Positions 1-6,543 of a stretch of DNA of 15,151 nucleotides are shown one piece after another. Both the position numbers and the translations under genes were made by a program. This DNA is from Bacteroidales bacterium UBA2716. GTDB taxonomy: Bacteria > Bacteroidota > Bacteroidia > Bacteroidales > UBA932. The number at the start of each line of letters is the position of its first letter. The first letter of the stretch is position 1. Location: positions 24,561-39,711 of the forward strand of contig DEKS01000017.1 of assembly GCA_002354005.1 (NCBI GenBank). Direction: 5' to 3'. The notes beneath the pieces were generated by a model. It saw nothing but the letters and a program-made list of their open reading frames with translations, made no database searches and was not told where the DNA came from.

Positions 1-201
1 AATGACAAATATTTAACTAATGTACTACTACCGATGAAGATAATATTTCTCTGACATTTAACGATTTATATAATAAATTTCTTTGTGTAAAAGCCTGTTT
101 CCGCCCCTTTATAGCCTCCATCCTGTACGCAAAATCACCGATTTGCGATGCGTTTCTTTATATAGTTATCATAAACTATTGAAAATAAGTATAATACATA
201 T

Positions 202-244
202 TTGCTAAAACACACCATAAGAATTTCTTATAGGATTTTAGCAA
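202..244. repeat. Nested dyad-symmetric element
   Basis: Outer arms TTGCTAAAA (202-210) and TTTTAGCAA (236-244) are perfect 9-bp complements. They enclose a 15-bp inner palindrome, ATAAGAA-t-TTCTTAT (217-231), almost on the same centre. A further direct copy of the right-arm core, TTTAGCAA, follows at 249-256. There is no T tract, so it does not look like an intrinsic terminator; a protein-binding site or cruciform is more plausible. Function unknown. Confidence 0.6.
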
Positions 245-301
245 CAGGTTTAGCAAGAATGTTACAATGGCGACCGGATTTCACAAAAATAACGGAATAT
301 A

Positions 302-326
302 TACAAAAATGAATTTCATTTTTGTA
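302..326. repeat. Perfect 25-bp palindrome upstream of queA
   Basis: Arms TACAAAAATGAA (302-313) and TTCATTTTTGTA (315-326) pair perfectly over 12 bp around a single central T at 314. The inner core GAATTTC is shared with the palindrome at 217-231. The site ends about 37 bp before the presumed -33 region of the queA promoter, so an operator role is possible. The one-base loop argues for a DNA site rather than an RNA hairpin. Confidence 0.6.
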
Positions 327-362
327 AACTTTGTGGGCGTCAAAATTTTATTTTTTCTGAGA

Positions 363-394
363 TTTCGCTATTTGCAAGAATAGCTGTACATTTG
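363..394 (+). promoter_or_regulatory. queA promoter (Bacteroidota type)
   Basis: The -7 box TACATTTG (387-394) matches the Bacteroidota consensus TAxxTTTG. A weak -33 element, TTTCG (363-367), lies 19 bp upstream. The spacer contains a perfect 6-bp inverted repeat, GCTATT (367-372) and AATAGC (379-384), a possible operator. Transcription should start near 399-401, downstream of the ATG at 396, which favours the ATG at 414 as the translation start. Confidence 0.65.
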
Positions 395-413
395 CATGAA
401 ATTTAAAAATCTG

Positions 414-1622
414 ATGATACCTGAAATTCATATTGAGGACTATAATTATGGCCTGGAGGACGCTAGAATAGCGAAATACCCCCTTCCGGAGCGTGATGCG
501 TCCAAACTATTGCATTATAAAGACGGAACGGTAAAAGAATATGTGTTCCGCCAGTTGCCGGACTTGTTGCCGGAAGGCGCACTCATGGTATTCAATGATA
601 CCAAAGTAGTGCCCGCCCGTTTGCATTTTGAGCGCGAAACCGGCGCACATATCGAAATTTTTTGCCTGGAGCCCGTCCAGCCCGTAGAATACAATACCGC
701 CTTTGCGGCAACGGATTCCTGCTCCTGGAAATGCGTGATTGGCAATGCTAAAAAGTGGAAACAGGACGTTTTACACCTTTATAATCCGGAAAATCGGGCC
801 GATATTGCCGCTCTGGGCCTGGAAGCCCATCTGGAGGAGCGGGACGGCCAAACCGGCGTAGTGCGTTTTATCTGGAAGGACGGCTCGCCGTTCTCCCGTG
901 TGCTGGAAATTGCCGGGACAGTGCCCATTCCGCCCTATTTAAACCGCGAATCCGAGCAGATTGACACGGAAAGGTACCAAACCCTCTATGCGCATATCCG
1001 CGGCTCTGTGGCGGCTCCTACGGCCGGCCTGCATTTCACGGAAGAGGTGCTGGAGCGTATCCGGGAGAAGGGGATTGAGACCCGGACGGTGTGCCTGCAT
1101 GTGGGCGCAGGCACCTTTTTGCCTGTGAAAAGCTCCCTGGTGAGCGAACATCCCATGCATCGGGAGCCGTTTGTGGTGTCAAAAGAGCTGTTGCAGCGCC
1201 TGAAAGAAGGCAATGCGCCTGTTATAGCCGTGGGAACCACCTCCGTCCGCACATTGGAATCCCTCTATTATATGGGCGTGAGCTGTCTGGAAAACGGCGT
1301 TCCCGCCGATGTAGAGCAGTGGGCACCCTATACCCGCGAATATCCGTACAGCACCCGGGAGGCTCTGGATGCCCTGATCGGGTACCTGGACCGCGAAGGG
1401 CTGGAAAACCTGGTAGGCGGTACGCGCATTATCATCGTCCCGGGTTTCCGCTTCCGCATTGTAGATAAACTGGTTACCAATTTCCACCAGCCGGAGAGTA
1501 CCCTGATTCTGTTGGTATCGGCCTTTGTACAAGGTGATTGGCGCACCATTTACGACTATGCCCTCCGGCACGATTTCCGCTTCCTGAGCTACGGAGACAG
1601 CTCTTTATTGGAACGGAGGTAG
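414..1622 (+). CDS. queA: S-adenosylmethionine:tRNA ribosyltransferase-isomerase, long form
   Basis: QueA transfers and isomerises the ribosyl group of SAM onto preQ1 at tRNA position 34, giving epoxyqueuosine; it acts in the cytosol. Family motifs seen in the 402-residue product are FNDTKVVPARL (about 60-70), the signature GSVAAPTAGLHFT (197-209), a GTFLPV block, AVGTTSVRTLES, PGFRF and TNFHQPESTLILL (from about 355). Usual QueA proteins are about 345-355 residues; here extra sequence of roughly 30 residues sits between the VRTLES and PGFRF motifs. As I recall, a second, longer QueA form is common in Bacteroidota, and the N-terminus (EDY...RIAKYPL) fits it. An in-frame ATG at 396 lies only 1 nt after the -7 box, so translation probably begins at 414. 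It is monocistronic, followed by a separate promoter. Identification is firm; whether this paralogue does the canonical reaction is inferred. Confidence 0.9.
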   Translation: MIPEIHIEDYNYGLEDARIAKYPLPERDASKLLHYKDGTVKEYVFRQLPDLLPEGALMVFNDTKVVPARLHFERETGAHIEIFCLEPVQPVEYNTAFAATDSCSWKCVIGNAKKWKQDVLHLYNPENRADIAALGLEAHLEERDGQTGVVRFIWKDGSPFSRVLEIAGTVPIPPYLNRESEQIDTERYQTLYAHIRGSVAAPTAGLHFTEEVLERIREKGIETRTVCLHVGAGTFLPVKSSLVSEHPMHREPFVVSKELLQRLKEGNAPVIAVGTTSVRTLESLYYMGVSCLENGVPADVEQWAPYTREYPYSTREALDALIGYLDREGLENLVGGTRIIIVPGFRFRIVDKLVTNFHQPESTLILLVSAFVQGDWRTIYDYALRHDFRFLSYGDSSLLERR

Positions 1623-1642
1623 GTTTATTGGTTTAATTTTTG

Positions 1643-1650
1643 TAGTTTTG
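1643..1650 (+). promoter_or_regulatory. -7 box of the acyltransferase gene
   Basis: TAGTTTTG matches TAxxTTTG and ends 19 nt before the ATG at 1670, the same spacing seen for other genes here. No good -33 element is visible. A 10-bp palindrome, ATAACGTTAT (1662-1671), overlaps the start codon. Confidence 0.5.
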
Positions 1651-1669
1651 TAAGACAAACGATAACGTT

Positions 1670-2821
1670 ATGGATCTGACCGATTTTTCTGATATAGCTC
1701 CCTTCTCGGACGAAGAAGCAGCGGCTGCTCTAACGCGCCTTTCCAATCATCCCAATACCAAATGGGTATCCAAAGTCATCTTCCCGGACAAGCCGGAAAC
1801 GTTTCTGGGAGAGGTGCTGCGCAGCATCCACACCGTAGAGGAATTCCAGGGGATTGTCATGAACAAGGCCATCAACTGGGTGGTGGACACCAGCATGAAA
1901 GAATACACCTATGAGGGCTTTGAGAAGCTGGAAAACATGGACAGAAAGTACCTGGCCATGTCCAATCACCGGGATATTATCCTGGACCCGGCCCTGACGC
2001 AGATTACCCTGCAGCGTTACCATCTGCCGGAAACCCAGATTTGCGTAGGCGACAACCTCCTTAAGGTGAAGTCGGTGGAGCTGCTTATCCGCTCCAATCG
2101 CATGATCAAGGTCATCCGTGGCATCTCTGCCCGCGAACTGTACCTGTCCTCGCAGCTTCTGAGCCGCTATATCCGTGAAACCATTACTTCCGGTACGGCC
2201 TCCGTCTGGATTGCCCAGCGCCAGGGACGTACCAAAGATGGTCTGGATACCACGGAGCAGGGCCTTCTGAAGATGCTGGACATGAGCGGGAAAGGCGATT
2301 TCGTCCAGAATTTCCTGGACCTGAACATTGTGCCCATGAGTGTCTCGTACGAGTATGAGCCCTGCGACATCATGAAAGCCCGGGAGCTGCTCATTTCCCG
2401 CACCCAAAAATACGTGAAAGGGGAGACGGAGGACCTGGAGAGCATCATGATGGGCATCAAGCAGTACAAAGGCCGTGTACACCTGCGCGTGAATGACCCG
2501 CTCACGGAAGAGGAAATCCGCGCCGCAGCAGACTGCGACAAAAACGACCGTTACCAGCTTATCCGCCATGTGGTGGACCGCAAGATCATTGGCGGTTACA
2601 AGCTCTGGAAAACCAATTACATGGCCTATGACCTGGTGAATGGCGGTAAAAAGTATGCAGACCAGTACACCGCGGAGGACCTGGAAACCTTCAAGTCCTA
2701 CATTGCCCAGCGCCTCCTGATGGTGGAACCCTCCCTGAACAAACATGAGCTCAGGGATATCTTCCTGCACATTTACAGCAATCCGGTGCTGTCCAAGGAA
2801 CAGCTTACAGATGAACAATGA
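1670..2821 (+). CDS. PlsB/PlsC-like glycerolipid acyltransferase, divergent
   Basis: This 383-residue protein resembles the Bacteroidota proteins annotated as 1-acyl-sn-glycerol-3-phosphate acyltransferase, which move an acyl chain from acyl-ACP or acyl-CoA onto a glycerolipid precursor at the inner membrane. The four acyltransferase blocks can be traced: block I SNHRDIILD (98-106, with H100), block II around VIRGISARELYLSSQLLSRY (148-167), block III IAQRQGRTKDGLDTTEQG (181-198) and block IV IVPMSVSYEY (220-229). The layout is closer to PlsB/DHAPAT than to short PlsC. Canonical block I is HX4D; here the Asp residues are at HX1D and HX5D. There is no signal peptide or clear transmembrane helix. 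It is monocistronic with its own -7 box; its 3' end overlaps the convergent exchanger gene by 17 bp, and its terminator lies inside that gene. Class is likely; acceptor substrate and position are unknown. Confidence 0.75.
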   Translation: MDLTDFSDIAPFSDEEAAAALTRLSNHPNTKWVSKVIFPDKPETFLGEVLRSIHTVEEFQGIVMNKAINWVVDTSMKEYTYEGFEKLENMDRKYLAMSNHRDIILDPALTQITLQRYHLPETQICVGDNLLKVKSVELLIRSNRMIKVIRGISARELYLSSQLLSRYIRETITSGTASVWIAQRQGRTKDGLDTTEQGLLKMLDMSGKGDFVQNFLDLNIVPMSVSYEYEPCDIMKARELLISRTQKYVKGETEDLESIMMGIKQYKGRVHLRVNDPLTEEEIRAAADCDKNDRYQLIRHVVDRKIIGGYKLWKTNYMAYDLVNGGKKYADQYTAEDLETFKSYIAQRLLMVEPSLNKHELRDIFLHIYSNPVLSKEQLTDEQ

Positions 2822-3761
2822 GCCAGGCCATATAGGCCGCCCAAATAAGAAGGAACAGACTGCCGTCCAACCGGTCCAGTCTGTTTTTTTTGCCCACATA
2901 ACAGGCCGTAAACAGCACCAGGGCGCTGGCAAGCAGGGCGCCTAAATCTACGTACGTGATATCCGTGAACGAGAGGGGATGAATGAGCGCGCTGCCGCCA
3001 AGAATAAGCAGGATATTGAATACATTGGAGCCGATGATATTGCCCAGCGCCAACTGGCCCTTCTTTTTTACGGCTGCAGCCACGCAGGTGGCCAGTTCCG
3101 GCATGGACGTGCCGCCGGCGAGGATGGTGATGGCAATGAATTTGTCGCTTACGCCCAGCGCGTGGGCAATGGCGGTGGCGGAATTCACAAAGAGCTTGCC
3201 GCCCGCAACCAGGCCGCCCAGGCCGCCCAGAATCATGATGACGGCCAGCCAGGGCTTGATGGGTTTGGATTCGCTTTCCGGCTGGGCTTCAGGCGTTTTC
3301 TGGGCAAAGGAAGACCATATATAGGCCACAAACAAGGCCACCAGGATGGCGCCGTCTATGCGGCTGAGACCGTCTGTCCCAAAGCCGAAAATCGTGTGTT
3401 CCAGTCCCAGCAGAATGAGCAGGACGGTAATGATGATATTGACGGGGATGTCTTTTTTCCGGTTCTCCCGGGTGATTTCCATGGGGAGGAGCAGGGCGGT
3501 AACGCCCAAAATGAGCAGCGTGTTGAAAATGTTGGAGCCCACGATGTTACCCAGGGCAATGTCTGCGTTGCCTTGCGCAGCGCCGATGAAACTCACCACC
3601 ATTTCCGGTGCCGATGTTCCCATGCCCACGATGGTGAGTCCGATGACGAATTCGCTCAGGCCAAAACGACGGGCGACGGCCGAAGCACCGTCTACCAGAT
3701 AATCGGCCCCGAAAACCACCAAAGCCAGCCCTACGAGAAGCAAAAGTATCTGTACAAGCAT
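2805..3761 (-). CDS. Calcium/sodium antiporter, CaCA family (YrbG-like)
   Basis: An inner-membrane cation exchanger of 318 residues, a length close to E. coli YrbG. Both alpha-repeats that form the ion-binding core are present and inverted-repeat related: GTSAPE (48-53) followed by GNIVGSNIFN (71-80), and GGTSMPE (216-222) followed by GNIIGSNVFN (240-249). The acidic residues E53 and E222 are the expected cation ligands. About ten hydrophobic helices flank a charged loop near residues 152-169. A longer frame reaches 3785, but only through a TTG codon that overlaps the promoter box. The ATG at 3761 has an AAAGGA Shine-Dalgarno-like stretch and starts directly in the first helix. It is divergent from the lipoprotein-protease operon and converges on the acyltransferase. 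Ion specificity (Ca2+/Na+, K+ dependence) cannot be read from sequence. Confidence 0.9.
   Translation of the reverse strand: MLVQILLLLVGLALVVFGADYLVDGASAVARRFGLSEFVIGLTIVGMGTSAPEMVVSFIGAAQGNADIALGNIVGSNIFNTLLILGVTALLLPMEITRENRKKDIPVNIIITVLLILLGLEHTIFGFGTDGLSRIDGAILVALFVAYIWSSFAQKTPEAQPESESKPIKPWLAVIMILGGLGGLVAGGKLFVNSATAIAHALGVSDKFIAITILAGGTSMPELATCVAAAVKKKGQLALGNIIGSNVFNILLILGGSALIHPLSFTDITYVDLGALLASALVLFTACYVGKKNRLDRLDGSLFLLIWAAYMAWLIVHL
2854..2891 (+). terminator. Intrinsic terminator of the acyltransferase gene, inside the exchanger CDS
   Basis: AACAGACTG (2854-2862) pairs perfectly with CAGTCTGTT (2877-2885) over 9 bp, around a 14-nt loop that may pair further (CCG with CGG). The right arm runs into eight consecutive T residues (2884-2891). 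It lies about 33 nt past the acyltransferase stop. On the other strand the same bases encode exchanger residues, the T run being Lys-Lys codons. Confidence 0.75.
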
Positions 3762-3782
3762 GATCGTTCCTTTTTTGCTGCG

Positions 3783-3790
3783 CAAAATTA
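3783..3790 (-). promoter_or_regulatory. -7 box of the exchanger gene
   Basis: On the minus strand the sequence is TAATTTTG, matching TAxxTTTG, 21 nt before the ATG at 3761. It forms the left half of a divergent promoter pair whose right half is 3803-3810, with 12 bp between the boxes. Confidence 0.6.
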
Positions 3791-3802
3791 GTCATTTTTA
3801 CG

Positions 3803-3810
3803 TATATTTG
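3803..3810 (+). promoter_or_regulatory. -7 box of the lipoprotein-protease operon
   Basis: TATATTTG is a full TAxxTTTG match, ending 21 nt before the lipoprotein ATG at 3832. No clear -33 TTG is seen at the usual distance, where the sequence instead holds the opposing exchanger promoter. Confidence 0.6.
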
Positions 3811-3831
3811 TGGGGTACTAGGACCAAAAAG

Positions 3832-4290
3832 ATGCGAAGAATTGCCTCATCGGCGCTTTTGTGCCTTTCCGTTGCACTGTTTTTCCTCCTTTCCTGCAGG
3901 GAGGAGTTGCCGCATGTGGACGATGGGAAGGAACCGGAGGTCCCCGAAGTTGTAGAAGAAGATCCCATTTTGCAGACGGAGGCGCCGGGAGCCTATGGGG
4001 TACCCGGGGGCAGCATTGTGCTGCGGGACGGCTGGCAGCTGGGTATTCTGCGGTATGGCGGCAACAGGCAGAATGTTCGTCTGGTGCACCCGGCCCGGGC
4101 CCGTGTAATTACGCTGAGCGGCCTTCCCCGTCCGCTGCGCAGTGGGATGGAGATCCAGGTCTTGTACCGGGAAACGGAGCAGGGCTACACCCGTGTGTGC
4201 CTTCCGTACAAGTTACAGGTTGTTCAAGTGGAGGGAGAAAAAGTGTGGCTCAAGGAGAGCGACCATACCTTTTTTGTACTGGAATTGTAA
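3832..4290 (+). CDS. Small predicted lipoprotein, protease partner candidate
   Basis: A 152-residue protein of no family I recognise. It begins with a type II signal peptide: Arg-Arg at 2-3, a hydrophobic stretch, and lipobox LLSC with the lipidated Cys at 22. A Glu/Asp/Pro-rich linker (about 23-55) follows, then a compact region of alternating hydrophobic residues (about 56-152) that suggests a small all-beta domain. The frame is open further upstream to 3760, but that extension would run through the promoter box and bury the signal peptide, so the ATG at 3832 is preferred. Its TAA is followed immediately by the ATG of the M6 protease with no spacer, so the two are co-transcribed and probably translationally coupled. 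An inhibitor, chaperone or membrane anchor for the protease would fit, but nothing in the sequence proves this. Confidence 0.75.
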   Translation: MRRIASSALLCLSVALFFLLSCREELPHVDDGKEPEVPEVVEEDPILQTEAPGAYGVPGGSIVLRDGWQLGILRYGGNRQNVRLVHPARARVITLSGLPRPLRSGMEIQVLYRETEQGYTRVCLPYKLQVVQVEGEKVWLKESDHTFFVLEL

Positions 4291-6543
4291 ATGGGACGCT
4301 GGCTGCTCATAGGGTTTTTGCTGCTGGGAAGCGTGCTGGGCCGGGGACAAACTACCCGGCAGGCGCTCCTTCCGGAAGGGGAGCCGCATATTTTTACCGT
4401 CCTGGTGGAATTCCGTAACATCCGTTTTACCCTGGAAGAGCCCCAAGCGCGTTTTTCCGCGCTTTTAAACGATGAGGTAAGCGCATACTTCTCAGAAAAC
4501 TCCGGTGGTCTTTTTAGGCCCGTTTTCGACGTTTACGGGCCGGTTCTGCTGGACAAACCCATGGCCTCTTATGGGCAGGACCTGATGGAGAATGGCGAAC
4601 GGCTGGGGGATATAGCCCCGGAACGGGCCCTGTACGAAGCCTGCCGGCAGTTGGACGGGGAGGTGGATTTCGCCTCCTATGATGCAAACGGCGACGGCAT
4701 CCTGGACCTGGTGCTGTTTTTTTACGCCGGGTATGACCAGGCCGGTGGCGCCTCGGCAGACGCCATCTGGTCGCATCATGCCGATGTCCTCACCTGCAAA
4801 GACCTGGAGGTGCTGGACGCCCGATGGGACGGGAAAGGCCTGGGATACTATTTCTGCACCTCGGAGCTCCGGGGAACGGACGGGGCGCAGGCGGTTGGTA
4901 TCGGCCCGGTTATTCATGAGATGGGGCATGCGTTGGGCCTGCCGGACCTTTACGACACCGACGGTGCCAAAAACGGCCTTACGGGCGGCATGTACCAGTT
5001 TTCGGTGATGGCCGACGGCTTGTACAACAAGCAGGGGGATGCCCCGCCGGCCCTCGTGGCGGTGGAAAAGCTGCTGCTGGGCTGGATGGCGCCGGAACAG
5101 CTTATCCCTCTCAAGGAGGGCTGGATGCACCTTCCCGTTGGTGAGACGGCCGTTAGCGCAACCACCACGGAAGGGGAGTGCTTCTATTACGAGGCCCTGC
5201 CCGCCGGGCTGCTGGTATACCACCTAGACTCCTCGGAACGGGAAGTGGGCGGGCATCCGGCATCCTGGTACTGGGCCGATTGGCGGGCCTCCAACCGGGT
5301 GAATGCGTACGGAACGCATCCTTGCTGCTACGTTGTTCCGCCCCTGGAACCGCACAATTACAACGCGGCCTCGCCCAATCCGGGCACCCTGCTTTTCCCG
5401 GGTGCGGGGCGTGTGCACGGCTTCCTGCCGGAAGACTGGGAAGGGGAAGCCGGAACGCTGGCGCTCAGCTGCATCGACCCGGAAGAATCCGGTATCCGTT
5501 TCCGTGTACTGGAGGGCGGTACGCATGTTCTCTGCGGCCTGGTGCTGGATTCCCAGGGTGTTCCCGTTCCCGGCGCACAGGTTCAATTATTTGCCAACAC
5601 GGAATGTGTCGGGGAAGACCGCAGTGATATGTTCGGCTATTATCAGCTGGAAACAAGCGTGGAAACGGCCGGACAGTGGCTTGTACGCGTATCCAAGCCC
5701 GGGTATCGGACCATGGAGCGGGAAACGGCTTTTTCCCATGCAAAACTACAGTGCGAGTATCTGAGCCTTGTGAAAAACGACGCCCCGGCCAGTACGCTCT
5801 TTTATACCTACGACCTGGCTGGAAGCAGTGGCTTCTTTGCGCAGGAGGGCAGTGAGCCGCTGATGGCTGCCGTCCGCTTTACGGCAGAGGATTTGGCCCC
5901 GTTTGTGGGCCGAAGATTGTCGGAGGTTGTGTGTTTCCCCTATGTGACAAATCCGGAAACGATTGGCAATCTGTATGTTACGCTGGACGTGGCTGGCGAG
6001 CGGCAGCTCAGTCAGGATGCCGGAACGCCCGAGGCCGGGGAGTATACACCCGTTTCTATCCCTTTGGAAGCGGATTTCCGTATACCGGAAGGCCTGGATG
6101 TGTATGTGGGGTACGGATTTCAGGAATGTGGTGATAACCAGCCGTTTACGGTTGTGTATCCGGGGGAAAGGGAGAATAGTTTCTATACGCCTTTCAGCCT
6201 GGAAAAATCGGCCTGGAAACCCTTGTACCAAAAGAAGGCGGGTTTTTACATGGATCTGATGCTGCAGGTGCGGCTGGAAGAAGTGCCGGCAGAAACACCG
6301 GCCGATATGGGCTATGCCTGCATTGCGCTCCCAGAAGGCCCGTTAAAGGCAGGGGAGTGGCTTGATTTACAGGTGCTTATGCCTGTGGATGCCCGCTTTA
6401 AGACCGTCACTTGGCGTCTCGATGAAAAAAACCTGCCAGGGACCCGTCTGGAACTGCCAAGCGGGGAACACACGCTGGAGGCGCGGGTGCAGTATGAAGA
6501 CGCCCGCGAGGAAATCCTGCGGGCGCCTCTTACCGTCCATTAG
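4291..6543 (+). CDS. Secreted M6-family zinc metalloprotease, multidomain
   Basis: A 750-residue exported protease. A signal peptide (about 1-19, ending LGRG before Gln) is followed by a catalytic domain (about 30-370) with the zinc motif HEMGHALGLPD (209-219: His209, Glu210, His213, Asp219), a Met-turn-like SVMADG around Met240, and the calcium-loop-like DANGDGILD (131-139) next to FYAGYD, both typical of M6 (immune inhibitor A-like) enzymes. A carboxypeptidase-regulatory-like beta domain follows (about 411-480), then a jelly-roll-like region (about 497-665) and a short Ig-like C-terminus (668-750). No type IX secretion C-terminal domain was recognised, so the route past the outer membrane is unclear. 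Start ATG abuts the stop of the upstream lipoprotein. The stop overlaps the convergent rRNA methyltransferase by 4 bp. Substrate is unknown; host proteins or glycoproteins are plausible only by analogy. Confidence 0.85.
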   Translation: MGRWLLIGFLLLGSVLGRGQTTRQALLPEGEPHIFTVLVEFRNIRFTLEEPQARFSALLNDEVSAYFSENSGGLFRPVFDVYGPVLLDKPMASYGQDLMENGERLGDIAPERALYEACRQLDGEVDFASYDANGDGILDLVLFFYAGYDQAGGASADAIWSHHADVLTCKDLEVLDARWDGKGLGYYFCTSELRGTDGAQAVGIGPVIHEMGHALGLPDLYDTDGAKNGLTGGMYQFSVMADGLYNKQGDAPPALVAVEKLLLGWMAPEQLIPLKEGWMHLPVGETAVSATTTEGECFYYEALPAGLLVYHLDSSEREVGGHPASWYWADWRASNRVNAYGTHPCCYVVPPLEPHNYNAASPNPGTLLFPGAGRVHGFLPEDWEGEAGTLALSCIDPEESGIRFRVLEGGTHVLCGLVLDSQGVPVPGAQVQLFANTECVGEDRSDMFGYYQLETSVETAGQWLVRVSKPGYRTMERETAFSHAKLQCEYLSLVKNDAPASTLFYTYDLAGSSGFFAQEGSEPLMAAVRFTAEDLAPFVGRRLSEVVCFPYVTNPETIGNLYVTLDVAGERQLSQDAGTPEAGEYTPVSIPLEADFRIPEGLDVYVGYGFQECGDNQPFTVVYPGERENSFYTPFSLEKSAWKPLYQKKAGFYMDLMLQVRLEEVPAETPADMGYACIALPEGPLKAGEWLDLQVLMPVDARFKTVTWRLDEKNLPGTRLELPSGEHTLEARVQYEDAREEILRAPLTVH
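6501..6525 (-). repeat. GC-rich hairpin in the protease 3' codons
   Basis: CGCCCGC (6501-6507) and GCGGGCG (6519-6525) are perfect 7-bp complements, with further partial pairing (AGG with CCT) inside. Read on the minus strand it begins about 15 nt after the stop of the rRNA methyltransferase gene, where a terminator would be expected. It has no strong T tract, so termination activity is uncertain. Confidence 0.4.

Larger units (their letters stand above)
1..395. other. A/T-rich gene-free region with dyad elements
   Basis: No convincing gene is present. The stretch is far richer in A/T than the rest of the window. It holds a nested dyad (202-244), direct repeats TTTAGCAA at 237-244 and 249-256, a 25-bp palindrome (302-326) and the queA promoter at its right end. 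A minus-strand -7-like box, TATTTTTG, lies at 284-291 and could drive a gene beyond the left edge, but no coding frame follows it inside the window apart from a weak 46-codon stop-free stretch (about 157-17, minus). No tRNA, riboswitch or terminator was recognised. Confidence 0.7.

Noticed and set aside
17..160. Minus-strand stop-free stretch of about 46 codons, including an ATG at 121
   Set aside because: The Lys/Arg-rich peptide vaguely recalls a transposase tail, but it is short, has no promoter at the right place and no family match I can defend.
1..413. Possible preQ1 riboswitch controlling queA
   Set aside because: The promoter box ends 19 nt before the chosen start, so the leader is too short, and no preQ1 aptamer pattern was seen upstream.
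2788..2804. Small hairpin GCTGT/ACAGC just past the exchanger stop as its terminator
   Set aside because: Only five base pairs and no T tract on the minus strand; not distinguishable from chance.
1730..2932. 400-codon minus-strand open frame opposite the acyltransferase
   Set aside because: It is fully antisense to a gene with clear acyltransferase blocks, starts inside the exchanger gene, has no recognisable domain and shows a shadow-like composition.
2979..3791. 270-codon plus-strand open frame opposite the exchanger
   Set aside because: It mirrors a gene with both CaCA alpha-repeats; the product is Gly/Gln/His-rich with no motif and no promoter.
4291..6543. Type IX secretion signal at the C-terminus of the M6 protease
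   Set aside because: The C-terminus (ending RAPLTVH) lacks the Lys-rich terminal strand and Gly pattern of Por-type sorting domains.
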